Positions 1-7,818 of a DNA stretch of 19,416 bases are shown here, piece by piece. The notes below the pieces were generated by a model, which worked only from the letters and a program-made list of their open reading frames with translations, was not told the DNA's origin and did no database searches. How positions within the stretch are numbered: position 1 is the stretch's first letter; each line of letters begins with the position of its first letter. Source of the stretch: Afipia sp. Lineage in GTDB: Bacteria; Pseudomonadota; Alphaproteobacteria; Rhizobiales; Xanthobacteraceae. A program made the position numbers and the translations under genes. The stretch is taken from contig JAPLPA010000024.1 of the NCBI GenBank assembly GCA_026400415.1, positions 1-19,416 of the forward strand, written 5' to 3'.

Positions 1-1
1 G

Positions 2-1891
2 ACCGCCACCAAAGTTGGTCGCGCCAACACCGATGTGACGGTGCGCGATCCTGTAGTTCTGACGGCAACGCTGCCCCGTTTTCTGCTGAACGGCGATCGC
101 GGCACGATGAACCTCGATCTCGACAATGTTGAAGGTGCTGCCGGCGATTACGTCATCAGCGTCAAGACATCGGGACCGGTCTCGCTGTCGGGTAATCCGG
201 CAACGACGATGCGGCTCGCATCCAAGCAACGCAGCACGGTCGCGCTCGCCATCGATGCGCCGGGGGGTGCAGGTCAGGCCAATCTGAACGTCGACATCAA
301 GGGACCGAATGGCCTCGCCCTCACGCGGCAATACGCGCTCGATGTAAAGCCCGCGACGCAAATTCTCGCGCGGCGTTCGGTGCGAACATTGGCAAAAGGC
401 GAAAGCCTCACGCTGACCAACGATATGTTCGCCGATCTCGTACCGGGTACGGGCGGCGTGCAACTTTCTGTCGGTCTGTCCACGGCGCTCGATGCCGCAA
501 CCATTCTCAAGGCGCTGGATCGTTATCCGTTTGGCTGTTCCGAACAGATCACCAGCCGCGCGATGCCGTTGCTCTATGTCAACGACCTTGCCGTTGAAGC
601 ACATCTGGCAATGGACACCGCCGTCGATCATCGCATCAAGGATGCCATCGATCGTCTGCTTGCACGTCAAGGTTCAAACGGATCGTTCGGCCTGTGGTCG
701 GCCGGTGGCGACGATGCTTGGCTCGATGCGTATGTAACTGACTTTTTGACACGAGCGCGCGAGAAAGGCTTTGCGGTGCCGGACGTTCTGTTCAAGACGG
801 CGCTGGATCGCATCCGCAATTCCGTCGTGAATGCAGATGAGCCGGAGAAGGATGGCGGACGCGATCTCGCTTACGGTCTCTACGTGCTGGCGAAAAACGG
901 TGCCGCTCCCATCGGTGACATGCGCTATCTCGCCGACACCAAGCTGAGCAACATCGCAACGCCGATTGCGAAGGCACAATTGGCGGCGGCGCTTGCGCTC
1001 GTCGGCGACCGGGCGCGTGCAGAGCGTGTCTATGCCAATGCCGTAGACAGCCTGCAGCCGAAGCCAGTGCTGGAATTCGGTCGCAGCGATTACGGGTCGT
1101 CGTTACGTGATGCTGCAGCACTTGTCTCGCTGGCCAGTGAAGGCAACGCGCCGAAGGCGACGCTCACGCTGGCGGTCGAGCGGGTCGAGGCTGCGCGCGG
1201 TCTCACGCCCTACACATCCACTCAGGAGAATGCATGGATGGTGCTGGCGTCACGCGCGCTCGCCAAGGAAGCAAACAGCGTGTCACTGTCGGTCGATGGA
1301 GCGCCGGTCAAGAGCGCGCTGTACCGCAGTTATCGAAGCGCCGAGATGGCGGCCAAACCGGTGCGGATTACCAATACCGGCGACACGCCGGTGCAGGCAG
1401 TCGTCTCGGTGACAGGTGCGCCGATTACGCCGGAGCCTGCAACGTCGAACGGCTTCAAGATCGAGCGCAACTATTTCACGCTTGACGGCAAACCGGCCGA
1501 TTCGTCGAAAGCCAAGCAGAACGACCGCTTTGCCGTCGTGCTGAAGATCACCGAACCGAAACCTGAATTCGGTCATATCATGGTAGTGGATTATCTGCCG
1601 GCGGGTCTCGAGATCGACAATCCGAAGCTCGTGTCGTCGGGCGACACCGGTACGCTCGACTGGATCGAGGACGGCGAGGATCCGGACAATACCGAATTCC
1701 GTGACGATCGCTTCAACGCTTCCATTGAGCGCGCCAGCGATGACAGTCCGGTATTCACGGTCGCCTATGTGGTGCGCGCGGTATCGCCCGGCAAATACAT
1801 GCTGCCGCAGGCCTATGTCGAGGACATGTACAATCCCTCGCGCTTCGGCCGCACTGGGACCGGGACGGTCGAGGTGCGCTCGGCAAAATGA
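2..1891 (+). CDS. Alpha-2-macroglobulin family protein, C-terminal part (5' end outside the window)
   Basis: The reading frame is open from base 2, so about 629 C-terminal residues are present and the N-terminal part lies upstream; bacterial members are usually about 1,500-1,800 residues. The thioester motif Cys-Ser-Glu-Gln (CxEQ) is intact at 536-547, inside the typical context YPFGCSEQITSRAMP. It is followed by the alpha-helical thioester domain (including TSTQENAWMVLA near 1210-1250) and a C-terminal beta domain. These proteins act in the periplasm: protease cleavage of a bait region exposes the thioester, which covalently traps the protease. The stop codon overlaps the pbpC start (ATGA), matching the known pairing of this family with penicillin-binding protein 1C (as E. 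coli yfhM-pbpC). The family is certain. The bait region and any lipoprotein signal cannot be assessed because they are upstream. Confidence 0.93.
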   Translation, partial: TATKVGRANTDVTVRDPVVLTATLPRFLLNGDRGTMNLDLDNVEGAAGDYVISVKTSGPVSLSGNPATTMRLASKQRSTVALAIDAPGGAGQANLNVDIKGPNGLALTRQYALDVKPATQILARRSVRTLAKGESLTLTNDMFADLVPGTGGVQLSVGLSTALDAATILKALDRYPFGCSEQITSRAMPLLYVNDLAVEAHLAMDTAVDHRIKDAIDRLLARQGSNGSFGLWSAGGDDAWLDAYVTDFLTRAREKGFAVPDVLFKTALDRIRNSVVNADEPEKDGGRDLAYGLYVLAKNGAAPIGDMRYLADTKLSNIATPIAKAQLAAALALVGDRARAERVYANAVDSLQPKPVLEFGRSDYGSSLRDAAALVSLASEGNAPKATLTLAVERVEAARGLTPYTSTQENAWMVLASRALAKEANSVSLSVDGAPVKSALYRSYRSAEMAAKPVRITNTGDTPVQAVVSVTGAPITPEPATSNGFKIERNYFTLDGKPADSSKAKQNDRFAVVLKITEPKPEFGHIMVVDYLPAGLEIDNPKLVSSGDTGTLDWIEDGEDPDNTEFRDDRFNASIERASDDSPVFTVAYVVRAVSPGKYMLPQAYVEDMYNPSRFGRTGTGTVEVRSAK

Positions 1892-4011
1892 GGCGGCCTG
1901 AAACCATAGCGACTGCATCGCTCCGCCAACGACATTGGCGTCGCGTAAGGCTTGCGTCTGTTGCGCTCGGTGGCGCAACTGTCGCGGGCTTGGTCGTGGC
2001 CGCGATCTGGATTTCATCGCTGCCGCCGTTGCCTCTTGATCAGGCGCGTCGTGCATCGACGGTCATTCTGGATCGCAACGGCAAATTGCTGCGCGCGTTC
2101 GCGATGGCAGACGGACGATGGCGCTTGCCCGTCAGCGCCGCGTCAAACGTCGATCCTGGATATGCCGAATTGCTGCTGACCTATGAAGATCGGCGTTTTC
2201 GATCCCATCTCGGTGTCGATCCGCTGGCGCTCGGGCGCGCCGCATTTCAGATAGCGACGCGCGGACATATTGTCTCCGGCGGCTCGACGATCACCATGCA
2301 GCTCGCGCGGCTGATGGAGCCGCGCCGGGAGCGTTCGATCTCTGCAAAATTGCGCCAGATCGTGCGTGCGCTGCAGATCGAGCGGCAATTGAGCAAAGAC
2401 GAAATTCTCGATCTCTATCTCACGCTCGCGCCGTTCGGCGGCAATCTTGAAGGCGTGCGTGCCGCGTCGTTTGCGTATTTTGGCAAGGAGCCGAAGCGTC
2501 TGTCGCTTGCCGAGAGCGCGTTGCTGGTGGCGTTGCCGCAGTCACCGGAAACGCGGCGGCTGGATCGCTTTCCCGATGCCGCGCATGCCGCCCGCGATCG
2601 CGTGCTGGCGCGTATGGTCGCGGAAAATCGCGTATCGCGAGACGATGCCGATCATGCGTTGCTTGAGTCCGTTCCACGATTGCGCAAAGCGATGCCGCTG
2701 CTCGCGCCGCATGCCACCGATCAGGCAATTTCAAAGCTCAAGGATACGCCGGTCATCAGGCTTACGCTTGATTCAACCATCCAGAAAAACCTCGAAGCGC
2801 TCGCACGCGACCGCATGGCGGGATTTGGCGGCAATGTGTCGATGGGAATTCTCGCCGTCGACAATGCGACCGGCGAGATTCTGGCGCATGTCGGTGCGCC
2901 GGATTATTTCGATGCGAGGCGTGCAGGTCAGGTCGATATGACGCGCGCGGTGCGCTCGCCTGGCTCGACCTTAAAGCCGTTCATCTATGGCCTCGCATTC
3001 GAAGACGGCTTCGTGCACCCGGAAAGCCTGATCGGGGATCGTGCCATTCGCTACGGCTCCTACGCGCCGGAAAATTTCGACATGACGTTTCAGGGCACCG
3101 TCGGTGTGCGCCGTGCGTTGCAGATGTCGCTGAACGTTCCCGCGATTGCGTTGCTGGATCGCGTGGGATCGAGTCGGTTGACCGCGCGCATTCGCCAAGC
3201 GGGTGTGAATTTGATTTTGCCGAAGGACGAAGTGCCGGGACTCGCGATGGGATTGGGCGGTGTTGGCATCACGTTGAACGATCTGGTGCGGCTCTATGCC
3301 GGTTTGGCGCGACTGGGGAATGCGATGCCGCTTCGCGAACTCGTCAAGGACGATGCCGGCGAACCGGACGCGCGCCGGTTGATGGATCAGTCGGCCGCAT
3401 GGCAGGTTGGCAACATTCTCATGGGAACACCGCCGCCAGATAACGCGCCGCATAACCGGATCGCGTTCAAGACCGGCACCAGTTACGGCTATCGCGATGC
3501 GTGGTCGATCGGGTTTGACGGGCGCATGACGATCGGTGTTTGGGTTGGGCGGCCCGATGGAGCGCCCGTTCCGGGGCTTGCAGGCCGCACAGCAGCGGCA
3601 CCGATCCTGTTCGATGCCTTCGCCCGCACGAGCAAACTGCCAGCCGCGCTGCCGAAGCCACCCAAAGGCACGCTGATTTCCACCAATGCTAAGTTACCAT
3701 TGCCGCTGCGACGGTTCCGGCCAGCCGGTGATTTCATCAGGACCGGTAGTGAGCAAGCTTTGCGGATCCAGTTCCCTCTCAACGGATCGCGGATCGATTC
3801 TTACGGCCCTGATGAGACGAGTGGTTCGGCGCTACCGGTGAAAGTCGCCGGAGGCGTTTTGCCGATGACCATGCTGGTCAATGGCGTCGCGGTCGGCGAC
3901 ATCGACAGCCGGCGGCAAAAACTGGTCGATCCCCCGGGGCGCGGATTCGTCAGGCTTACGGTGATGGACGCCACCGGCGCTGCCGACACAGTTGTCGTGC
4001 GAATTCAATAG
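1888..4011 (+). CDS. pbpC: Penicillin-binding protein 1C, bifunctional glycosyltransferase/transpeptidase
   Basis: A 707-residue bitopic inner-membrane protein that polymerises and possibly cross-links peptidoglycan in the periplasm. Residues 1-22 are basic, followed by one membrane anchor (about 23-45). The GT51 domain contains EDRRFRSHLG with catalytic Glu100, and SGGSTITMQLAR. The transpeptidase domain has SxxK at Ser360-Thr-Leu-Lys363, SxN at Ser414-Leu-Asn416 and KTGT starting at Lys528. The last roughly 90 residues fit the BiPBP_C domain that sets 1C apart from 1A and 1B. All catalytic residues are present, so it should be active. The ATG overlaps the stop of the alpha-2-macroglobulin gene by 4 bases, with GAGGTG at 1871-1876 as a possible ribosome binding site, implying translational coupling. 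Together the two genes are thought to trap invading proteases and repair the wall. Length is slightly below that of E. coli PbpC (about 770). Confidence 0.96.
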   Translation: MRRPETIATASLRQRHWRRVRLASVALGGATVAGLVVAAIWISSLPPLPLDQARRASTVILDRNGKLLRAFAMADGRWRLPVSAASNVDPGYAELLLTYEDRRFRSHLGVDPLALGRAAFQIATRGHIVSGGSTITMQLARLMEPRRERSISAKLRQIVRALQIERQLSKDEILDLYLTLAPFGGNLEGVRAASFAYFGKEPKRLSLAESALLVALPQSPETRRLDRFPDAAHAARDRVLARMVAENRVSRDDADHALLESVPRLRKAMPLLAPHATDQAISKLKDTPVIRLTLDSTIQKNLEALARDRMAGFGGNVSMGILAVDNATGEILAHVGAPDYFDARRAGQVDMTRAVRSPGSTLKPFIYGLAFEDGFVHPESLIGDRAIRYGSYAPENFDMTFQGTVGVRRALQMSLNVPAIALLDRVGSSRLTARIRQAGVNLILPKDEVPGLAMGLGGVGITLNDLVRLYAGLARLGNAMPLRELVKDDAGEPDARRLMDQSAAWQVGNILMGTPPPDNAPHNRIAFKTGTSYGYRDAWSIGFDGRMTIGVWVGRPDGAPVPGLAGRTAAAPILFDAFARTSKLPAALPKPPKGTLISTNAKLPLPLRRFRPAGDFIRTGSEQALRIQFPLNGSRIDSYGPDETSGSALPVKVAGGVLPMTMLVNGVAVGDIDSRRQKLVDPPGRGFVRLTVMDATGAADTVVVRIQ

Positions 4012-4016
4012 ACTAG

Positions 4017-4040
4017 CGCCAAGCGGTTGTCCCGTTGGCG
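4017..4040 (+). other. Small inverted repeat between pbpC and the GT39 gene
   Basis: CGCCAA (4017-4022) and TTGGCG (4035-4040) can pair around a 12-base loop just after the pbpC stop. There is no T-run after the stem, so a Rho-independent terminator is unlikely. The alternative TTG start of the next gene at 4035 would lie in the 3' arm, another reason to prefer the ATG at 4062. Confidence 0.25.
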
Positions 4041-4061
4041 GTTTCAGCGTATGCGGAACCG

Positions 4062-5819
4062 ATGGCCGACATCTACCCAAGCCCCCGATTTGGCGCACCG
4101 CGCGAGCCTCCCGTCCGAAAAAATCCCGGTAGCGGACTTGTGAGCGTTCTGGATTTTGCTGCCGGCAGCCACGCGCGCGCAATCGGTTTGTTGGTCATCT
4201 GCGGCTTGCTGTTTTTCCTGCCGGGATTTTTCAATATTCCGCCTGTGGATCGCGACGAAGCGCGGTTTGCACAGGCCACCAAGCAGATGGTGGAGAGCAA
4301 GGACTTCGTCGACATCCGTTTTCAGGATGAGGTGCGCTACAAGAAGCCCGTTGGCATCTACTGGTTGCAGGCAGCCGCAGTCGAGACGGTTTCAAAACTT
4401 GGATTGCCTCGCGCGCAGGTGCGCATCTGGCTTTATCGCGTGCCATCGCTGATCGGAGCCATCGGCGCTGTGCTGCTGACATATTGGACTGCTCTTGGTT
4501 TTGTCACGCGGCGTGGCGCAATTCTCGCCGGCGTCATCATGTGCAGTTCGATTTTGCTCGGAGTTGAGGCGCGCCTTGCCAAGACCGATGCAATGCTTCT
4601 GCTTACGACGACCGCCGTGATGGGGTCGATGGCACGCGCGTATCTGACCTGGCAGCGGGGCGACGACACCGTGTCGCCGTCATGGACATTGCCGGCAATT
4701 TTCTGGACGGCGCTTGCGGGCGGAATTCTTCTTAAAGGCCCGCTGATCCTGATGTTCGTTGCACTGACGATCATCACTCTTGGAATTCTGGACCGCTCGG
4801 CGGCGTGGGTGTGGCGATTGCGTCCCCTCGTGGGCGTGATTTGGATGTTGCTGCTCGTACTGCCCTGGTTCGTGGCGATCTTCCTGAAGTCGGGCGAAAG
4901 CTTCTTCGCCAATTCGTTGGGCAACGACATGCTGAGCAAGATCGCAAGCCCGATGGAATCGCACGGCGCACCGCCGGGGCTTTATTTCGCGCTGTTCTGG
5001 GCAACGTTCTGGCCGGGTGCCGCGATGGCTGGCATGGCCGCGCCTGCCGTCTGGCGCGCGCGACGTGAGCCGGGCGCACAGTTCCTGCTGGCATGGGCCG
5101 TCCCGGCGTGGATTATCTTTGAACTGGTGATTACCAAGCTTCCGCATTATGTGCATTATGTGCTGCCGCTCTATCCGGCCATCGCGATCCTGATTGTCGG
5201 CGCACTCGAGAGACGTGTGTTGTCGCACATACCCTGGATCGTGCGTGGCTCTGCATGGTGGTTTGCCTTTCCGCTGATTGCATCGGTCGGATCGATCGTC
5301 GCTGCGATTGTACTTTTGCGTCAGCCGGAATTTCTCGCATGGCCATTTGCGGCTGGCGCCATGATTTTCGGATTGTTTGCTTGGTGGCTCTATGACGACC
5401 ATCGGGCAGAGCGGTCGCTTCTCAATGCAGTCGGTGCGTCGTGGTTTGTGGCGGTCTGTATTTACGGTGTCGTACTGCCGTCACTGTCGCCGCTGTTTCC
5501 AAGCGTCCAGATTGCGCGGGCGCTTCGCAGCGTCGAATGCGTCGGTCCTGCCGCTGCGGCTGCGGGTTTCCAGGAGCCGAGTTTGGTATTCATGGTCGGC
5601 ACCTCGACGCTTCTGACCAACGGGTCGGGTGCGGCGGATTTCCTCCTGCAGGGAAGTTGCCGCTATGCTTTGATCGAAGCGCGTGAGGAGCGGTCTTTCG
5701 CGCAGCGGGCGGAGGCGATCGGTTTGCGTTACGCAATCGGTGAACGCATCGAGGGCTACAACATCTCACAAGGTCGCGCGATTTCAGTGGCCGTGTTCCG
5801 TTCGGAAGGGACGGAGTAG
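4062..5819 (+). CDS. GT39-family (ArnT/RgtA-like) polyprenyl-phosphate-sugar:lipid glycosyltransferase
   Basis: A polytopic membrane protein of 585 residues from the ATG at 4062; an in-frame TTG at 4035 would add nine residues. The ATG is preferred because GGAA sits a few bases upstream. After a roughly 35-residue cytoplasmic stretch and the first membrane span comes the hallmark PPVDRDEARFAQA, with the Asp-Glu pair required in GT39/GT83 enzymes, then a motif resembling QDEVRYKKPVGIYW, typical of the PMT_2/ArnT group. About ten further hydrophobic segments follow and a C-terminal extramembrane region of about 110 residues. Such enzymes take a sugar from a polyprenyl phosphate on the periplasmic face and attach it to lipid A, LPS core or another envelope glycan (ArnT: aminoarabinose; rhizobial RgtA-D: galacturonic acid). 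The stop overlaps the next start by one base. The sugar and acceptor cannot be read from sequence. Confidence 0.88.
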   Translation: MADIYPSPRFGAPREPPVRKNPGSGLVSVLDFAAGSHARAIGLLVICGLLFFLPGFFNIPPVDRDEARFAQATKQMVESKDFVDIRFQDEVRYKKPVGIYWLQAAAVETVSKLGLPRAQVRIWLYRVPSLIGAIGAVLLTYWTALGFVTRRGAILAGVIMCSSILLGVEARLAKTDAMLLLTTTAVMGSMARAYLTWQRGDDTVSPSWTLPAIFWTALAGGILLKGPLILMFVALTIITLGILDRSAAWVWRLRPLVGVIWMLLLVLPWFVAIFLKSGESFFANSLGNDMLSKIASPMESHGAPPGLYFALFWATFWPGAAMAGMAAPAVWRARREPGAQFLLAWAVPAWIIFELVITKLPHYVHYVLPLYPAIAILIVGALERRVLSHIPWIVRGSAWWFAFPLIASVGSIVAAIVLLRQPEFLAWPFAAGAMIFGLFAWWLYDDHRAERSLLNAVGASWFVAVCIYGVVLPSLSPLFPSVQIARALRSVECVGPAAAAAGFQEPSLVFMVGTSTLLTNGSGAADFLLQGSCRYALIEAREERSFAQRAEAIGLRYAIGERIEGYNISQGRAISVAVFRSEGTE

Positions 5820-6664
5820 TGGGGATTCAGACTGGCGTTCAGAAGCCCGCGCGATATTTGTTGCGATTGCTGTCGCTGGTGTGGCTATCCTTTCAGCGCT
5901 TGATCCGCGCGCCGTCTCATTCGCTCAGAGATCAAGCCCGGCGCGCGATTGCGCGGCGTTGGTTGTGGCTTGCCATTTTTACCGCAATCCTCGTTGGTGC
6001 CTTCATGTTGGCACTCGATGTGTCCGCAATCAGACTGATGCCCGCGCGGGGCAGCGGAACTCTGTGGCCTGTAAGAATTTTTACGGAATTTGCGAAATCA
6101 GCCTACGTGCTCTTCGCGCTCAGCGCTGCGCTGATCGTTATTGCTCTGACGATTCCACGACTGTCCGGCGGGTCGAGAATTGCATTGTCCGGGCTTGGCA
6201 TTCGAATCCAATACATCTTCTTTTCTGTGCTGTTGGCGACGTTCATCGGAGAAATTCTCAAACTTTTGGTGGGAAGGGGCCGGCCTTTTGTTGGCGGCGA
6301 CGCCAATGCTTTTAATTTTTCGCCCTTCGCACGTACGGAGGCGTTTTCAAGCTTTCCATCGGGACACGCGCTAACGGCATTTGCGCTGGCGTTTGCAGTC
6401 TCGTCGCTATGGCCTCGCCTCAATGTCGCGATGTGGGTCTTCGCCGTGTTGATTTGCCTAAGCCGGGTCGTTCTGCTGGCGCACCATCCAAGCGATGTTG
6501 TAGCAGGTGCCTTAGTTGGCGTTGTTGGCGCGATGTCGGTTCGGTATTGGTTTGCGGCGCGACGGCTCGGGTTCAAGATATTGAACGACGGCACGATCCT
6601 GCCGCTGCAGGGAGCGTCCGGCCATGCCCTCAAAAGGGTTGCCCGCGAGGCTTTCGCCACATAA
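5819..6664 (+). CDS. PAP2-family membrane lipid phosphatase
   Basis: A 281-residue protein with a basic N-terminal stretch of about 48 residues and roughly five to six membrane spans. All three parts of the PAP2 signature are present: K-x6-RP (Lys148 to Arg155-Pro156), PSGH (Pro180 to His183) and SR-x5-H-x3-D (Ser215, Arg216, His222, Asp226). His183 and His222 should be the catalytic pair, so the enzyme is expected to be active on a lipid phosphate or pyrophosphate at the periplasmic face. Candidates are undecaprenyl pyrophosphate recycling (PgpB type) or removal of a lipid A phosphate (LpxE/LpxF type). The GTG start shares its first base with the previous stop (TAGTG), with GGAG upstream, so it is translationally coupled to the GT39 gene. 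That context favours a role in envelope lipid modification. Confidence 0.9.
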   Translation: MGIQTGVQKPARYLLRLLSLVWLSFQRLIRAPSHSLRDQARRAIARRWLWLAIFTAILVGAFMLALDVSAIRLMPARGSGTLWPVRIFTEFAKSAYVLFALSAALIVIALTIPRLSGGSRIALSGLGIRIQYIFFSVLLATFIGEILKLLVGRGRPFVGGDANAFNFSPFARTEAFSSFPSGHALTAFALAFAVSSLWPRLNVAMWVFAVLICLSRVVLLAHHPSDVVAGALVGVVGAMSVRYWFAARRLGFKILNDGTILPLQGASGHALKRVAREAFAT

Positions 6665-6682
6665 GAAGCGGACGCCGGACGG

Positions 6683-6694
6683 CGATTTAAATCG
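6683..6694. repeat. 12-bp perfect palindrome between the PAP2 and GT2 genes
   Basis: CGATTTAAATCG reads the same on both strands and lies in the only sizeable gap (50 bases) of the four-gene cassette, 20 bases upstream of the GT2 start. It is AT-rich within a GC-rich neighbourhood. It might be an operator or simply chance; no -10/-35 pair of good quality is seen with it. Confidence 0.35.
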
Positions 6695-6714
6695 GCCTTT
6701 CGTGCTCGGATTAT

Positions 6715-7476
6715 ATGGTCATGAACAAGCCGTCCACATCGTCAACACCTGCGGCCGTTGCCGTCTCAATTGTGGTGCCGGTTCGGAACGAAGAGAACAA
6801 CATTTCGCCGTTGATCTCAGAAATCGCGTCAGCGCTTGATGGACGTTGGGATCATGAGATCGTCTACGTCAATGATGGTTCGACCGATGGAACGGCGGAG
6901 CGGCTGGCCAGCGAAATGCGCGTTCGAAAAAACTTGCGGCAAATCGCGCACGCGAAATCGTCCGGCCAGTCAGCGGCAGTCCGAAGCGGCGTCCGCGCGG
7001 CGCGGGGCGGCATCGTTGCAACGCTCGACGGCGATGGACAGAACAACCCGGCGTTCTTGCCGGATCTGATTTCGGCAATTGAAAAAGGCGGCGAGCGCGT
7101 GGGACTTGCGGCGGGTCAGCGCGTCGGTCGGAAAGATACCGGCTTCAAGCAAATGCAGTCACGTGTCGCCAACGGCATCCGCAATATGATCCTGCACGAT
7201 GGAACGCGCGACACAGGGTGCGGGTTGAAAGCGTTTCGGCGCGATGTCTTTCTGTCGATGCCATATTTCGATGGGTTGCATCGCTTTCTTCCGGCGCTCG
7301 TCCGGCGCGAAGGTTTTGATATCGCGTATGTCGACGTTATCGACAGACCTCGGCACTCTGGTGTTTCAAACTACGGATTTTTCTTTCGTCTTTGGATCGG
7401 GATGATGGATCTCGCAGGGGTCTGGTGGCTTATCCGCCGCAAGAAGCCGACGCCGATTGCAACCGAGGTGAAATGA
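6715..7476 (+). CDS. GT2-family polyprenyl-phosphate glycosyltransferase (DPM1-like)
   Basis: A 253-residue cytosolic-face GT-A enzyme. Visible motifs are VSIVVPVRNEENN (18-29), YVNDGSTDGTAERL (51-64) and the metal/nucleotide-binding ATLDGDGQNNP with Asp105-Gly-Asp107. DTGCGLKAFRRDVF (166-179) and the acceptor-side HRFLPALVRREGF (189-201) follow, then HSGVSNYG (214-221), where DPM1/ArnC-type enzymes commonly have a related R-x-G-x-S-K-Y pattern. Length and motif order match dolichol-phosphate mannose synthase-like enzymes lacking a long membrane anchor; only one short hydrophobic segment (about 223-240) is present. It probably transfers a nucleotide sugar to undecaprenyl phosphate, producing the donor used by the upstream GT39 enzyme. 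The start could also be the ATG two codons later (6721). Its stop overlaps the next start by 4 bases. Confidence 0.9.
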   Translation: MVMNKPSTSSTPAAVAVSIVVPVRNEENNISPLISEIASALDGRWDHEIVYVNDGSTDGTAERLASEMRVRKNLRQIAHAKSSGQSAAVRSGVRAARGGIVATLDGDGQNNPAFLPDLISAIEKGGERVGLAAGQRVGRKDTGFKQMQSRVANGIRNMILHDGTRDTGCGLKAFRRDVFLSMPYFDGLHRFLPALVRREGFDIAYVDVIDRPRHSGVSNYGFFFRLWIGMMDLAGVWWLIRRKKPTPIATEVK

Positions 7477-7811
7477 TGCTGATTCAGTTCGGTCATATGA
7501 TGAGCGACTATCTCTACGACGTGTTCGTGGCAAAGTTCGATTTCTGGCTGGCGTTCGGGTTGATCGCGCAGCTTCTATTCACCGCGCGGTTTCTTGTGCA
7601 GTGGATTTCAAGTGAACGCGCCGGCAATAGCGTCGTGCCGATGGCGTTCTGGTTTTTTTCGATGGGCGGCGGACTGATGACGCTGGTTTACGGCATCGCC
7701 AAGCGCGAGCCTGTCATCATCCTCGGTCAGAGTCTCGCAACGCTCATCTACATCCGCAACATCATGCTGATCATCAAGAACCGAGGTTCGGGTTCGAAGT
7801 CTGTCAGCTGA
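7473..7811 (+). CDS. Small LAB_N-domain (lipid A biosynthesis N-terminal) membrane protein
   Basis: A 112-residue protein with about three membrane spans (roughly 18-37, 48-68 and 72-92). The pattern ARFLVQWISSERAGNSVVP then FWFFSMGGG is characteristic of the LAB_N domain, named after the N-terminal extension of some LpxB proteins but also common as a stand-alone protein beside GT2 and GT39 genes. The start chosen is the ATG at 7473, which overlaps the GT2 stop (ATGA) and has GAGGTG at 7465-7470; a longer frame from 7392 would lie inside the GT2 gene. A role as a small partner or flippase-like helper for a polyprenyl-phosphate sugar is inferred from context only. Confidence 0.85.
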   Translation: MMLIQFGHMMSDYLYDVFVAKFDFWLAFGLIAQLLFTARFLVQWISSERAGNSVVPMAFWFFSMGGGLMTLVYGIAKREPVIILGQSLATLIYIRNIMLIIKNRGSGSKSVS

Positions 7812-7818
7812 CTTTTTT
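7797..7818 (+). terminator. Possible weak Rho-independent terminator of the GT39-PAP2-GT2-LAB_N operon
   Basis: AAGTC (7797-7801) pairs with GACTT (7810-7814) around an 8-base loop and runs into a string of T residues ending at 7818. The stem includes the LAB_N stop codon, and the T-run fills the 6-base gap to the convergent metC stop. The stem is short (5 bp, extendable by a G-T pair), so strength is doubtful. Confidence 0.35.

Noticed and set aside
1283..2056. 257-codon open frame on the minus strand
   Set aside because: It is fully antisense to the alpha-2-macroglobulin end and pbpC start, is rich in Arg and His as antisense frames of GC-rich genes are, and shows no family motif.
4680..5402. 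240-codon open frame on the minus strand
   Set aside because: Antisense to the GT39 gene; low-complexity polar translation with no recognisable domain, while the plus frame has clear membrane spans and motifs.
7392..7472. 27-residue N-terminal extension of the LAB_N protein
   Set aside because: It lies inside the GT2 gene; the ATG at 7473 has a ribosome binding site and matches the usual LAB_N start and length.
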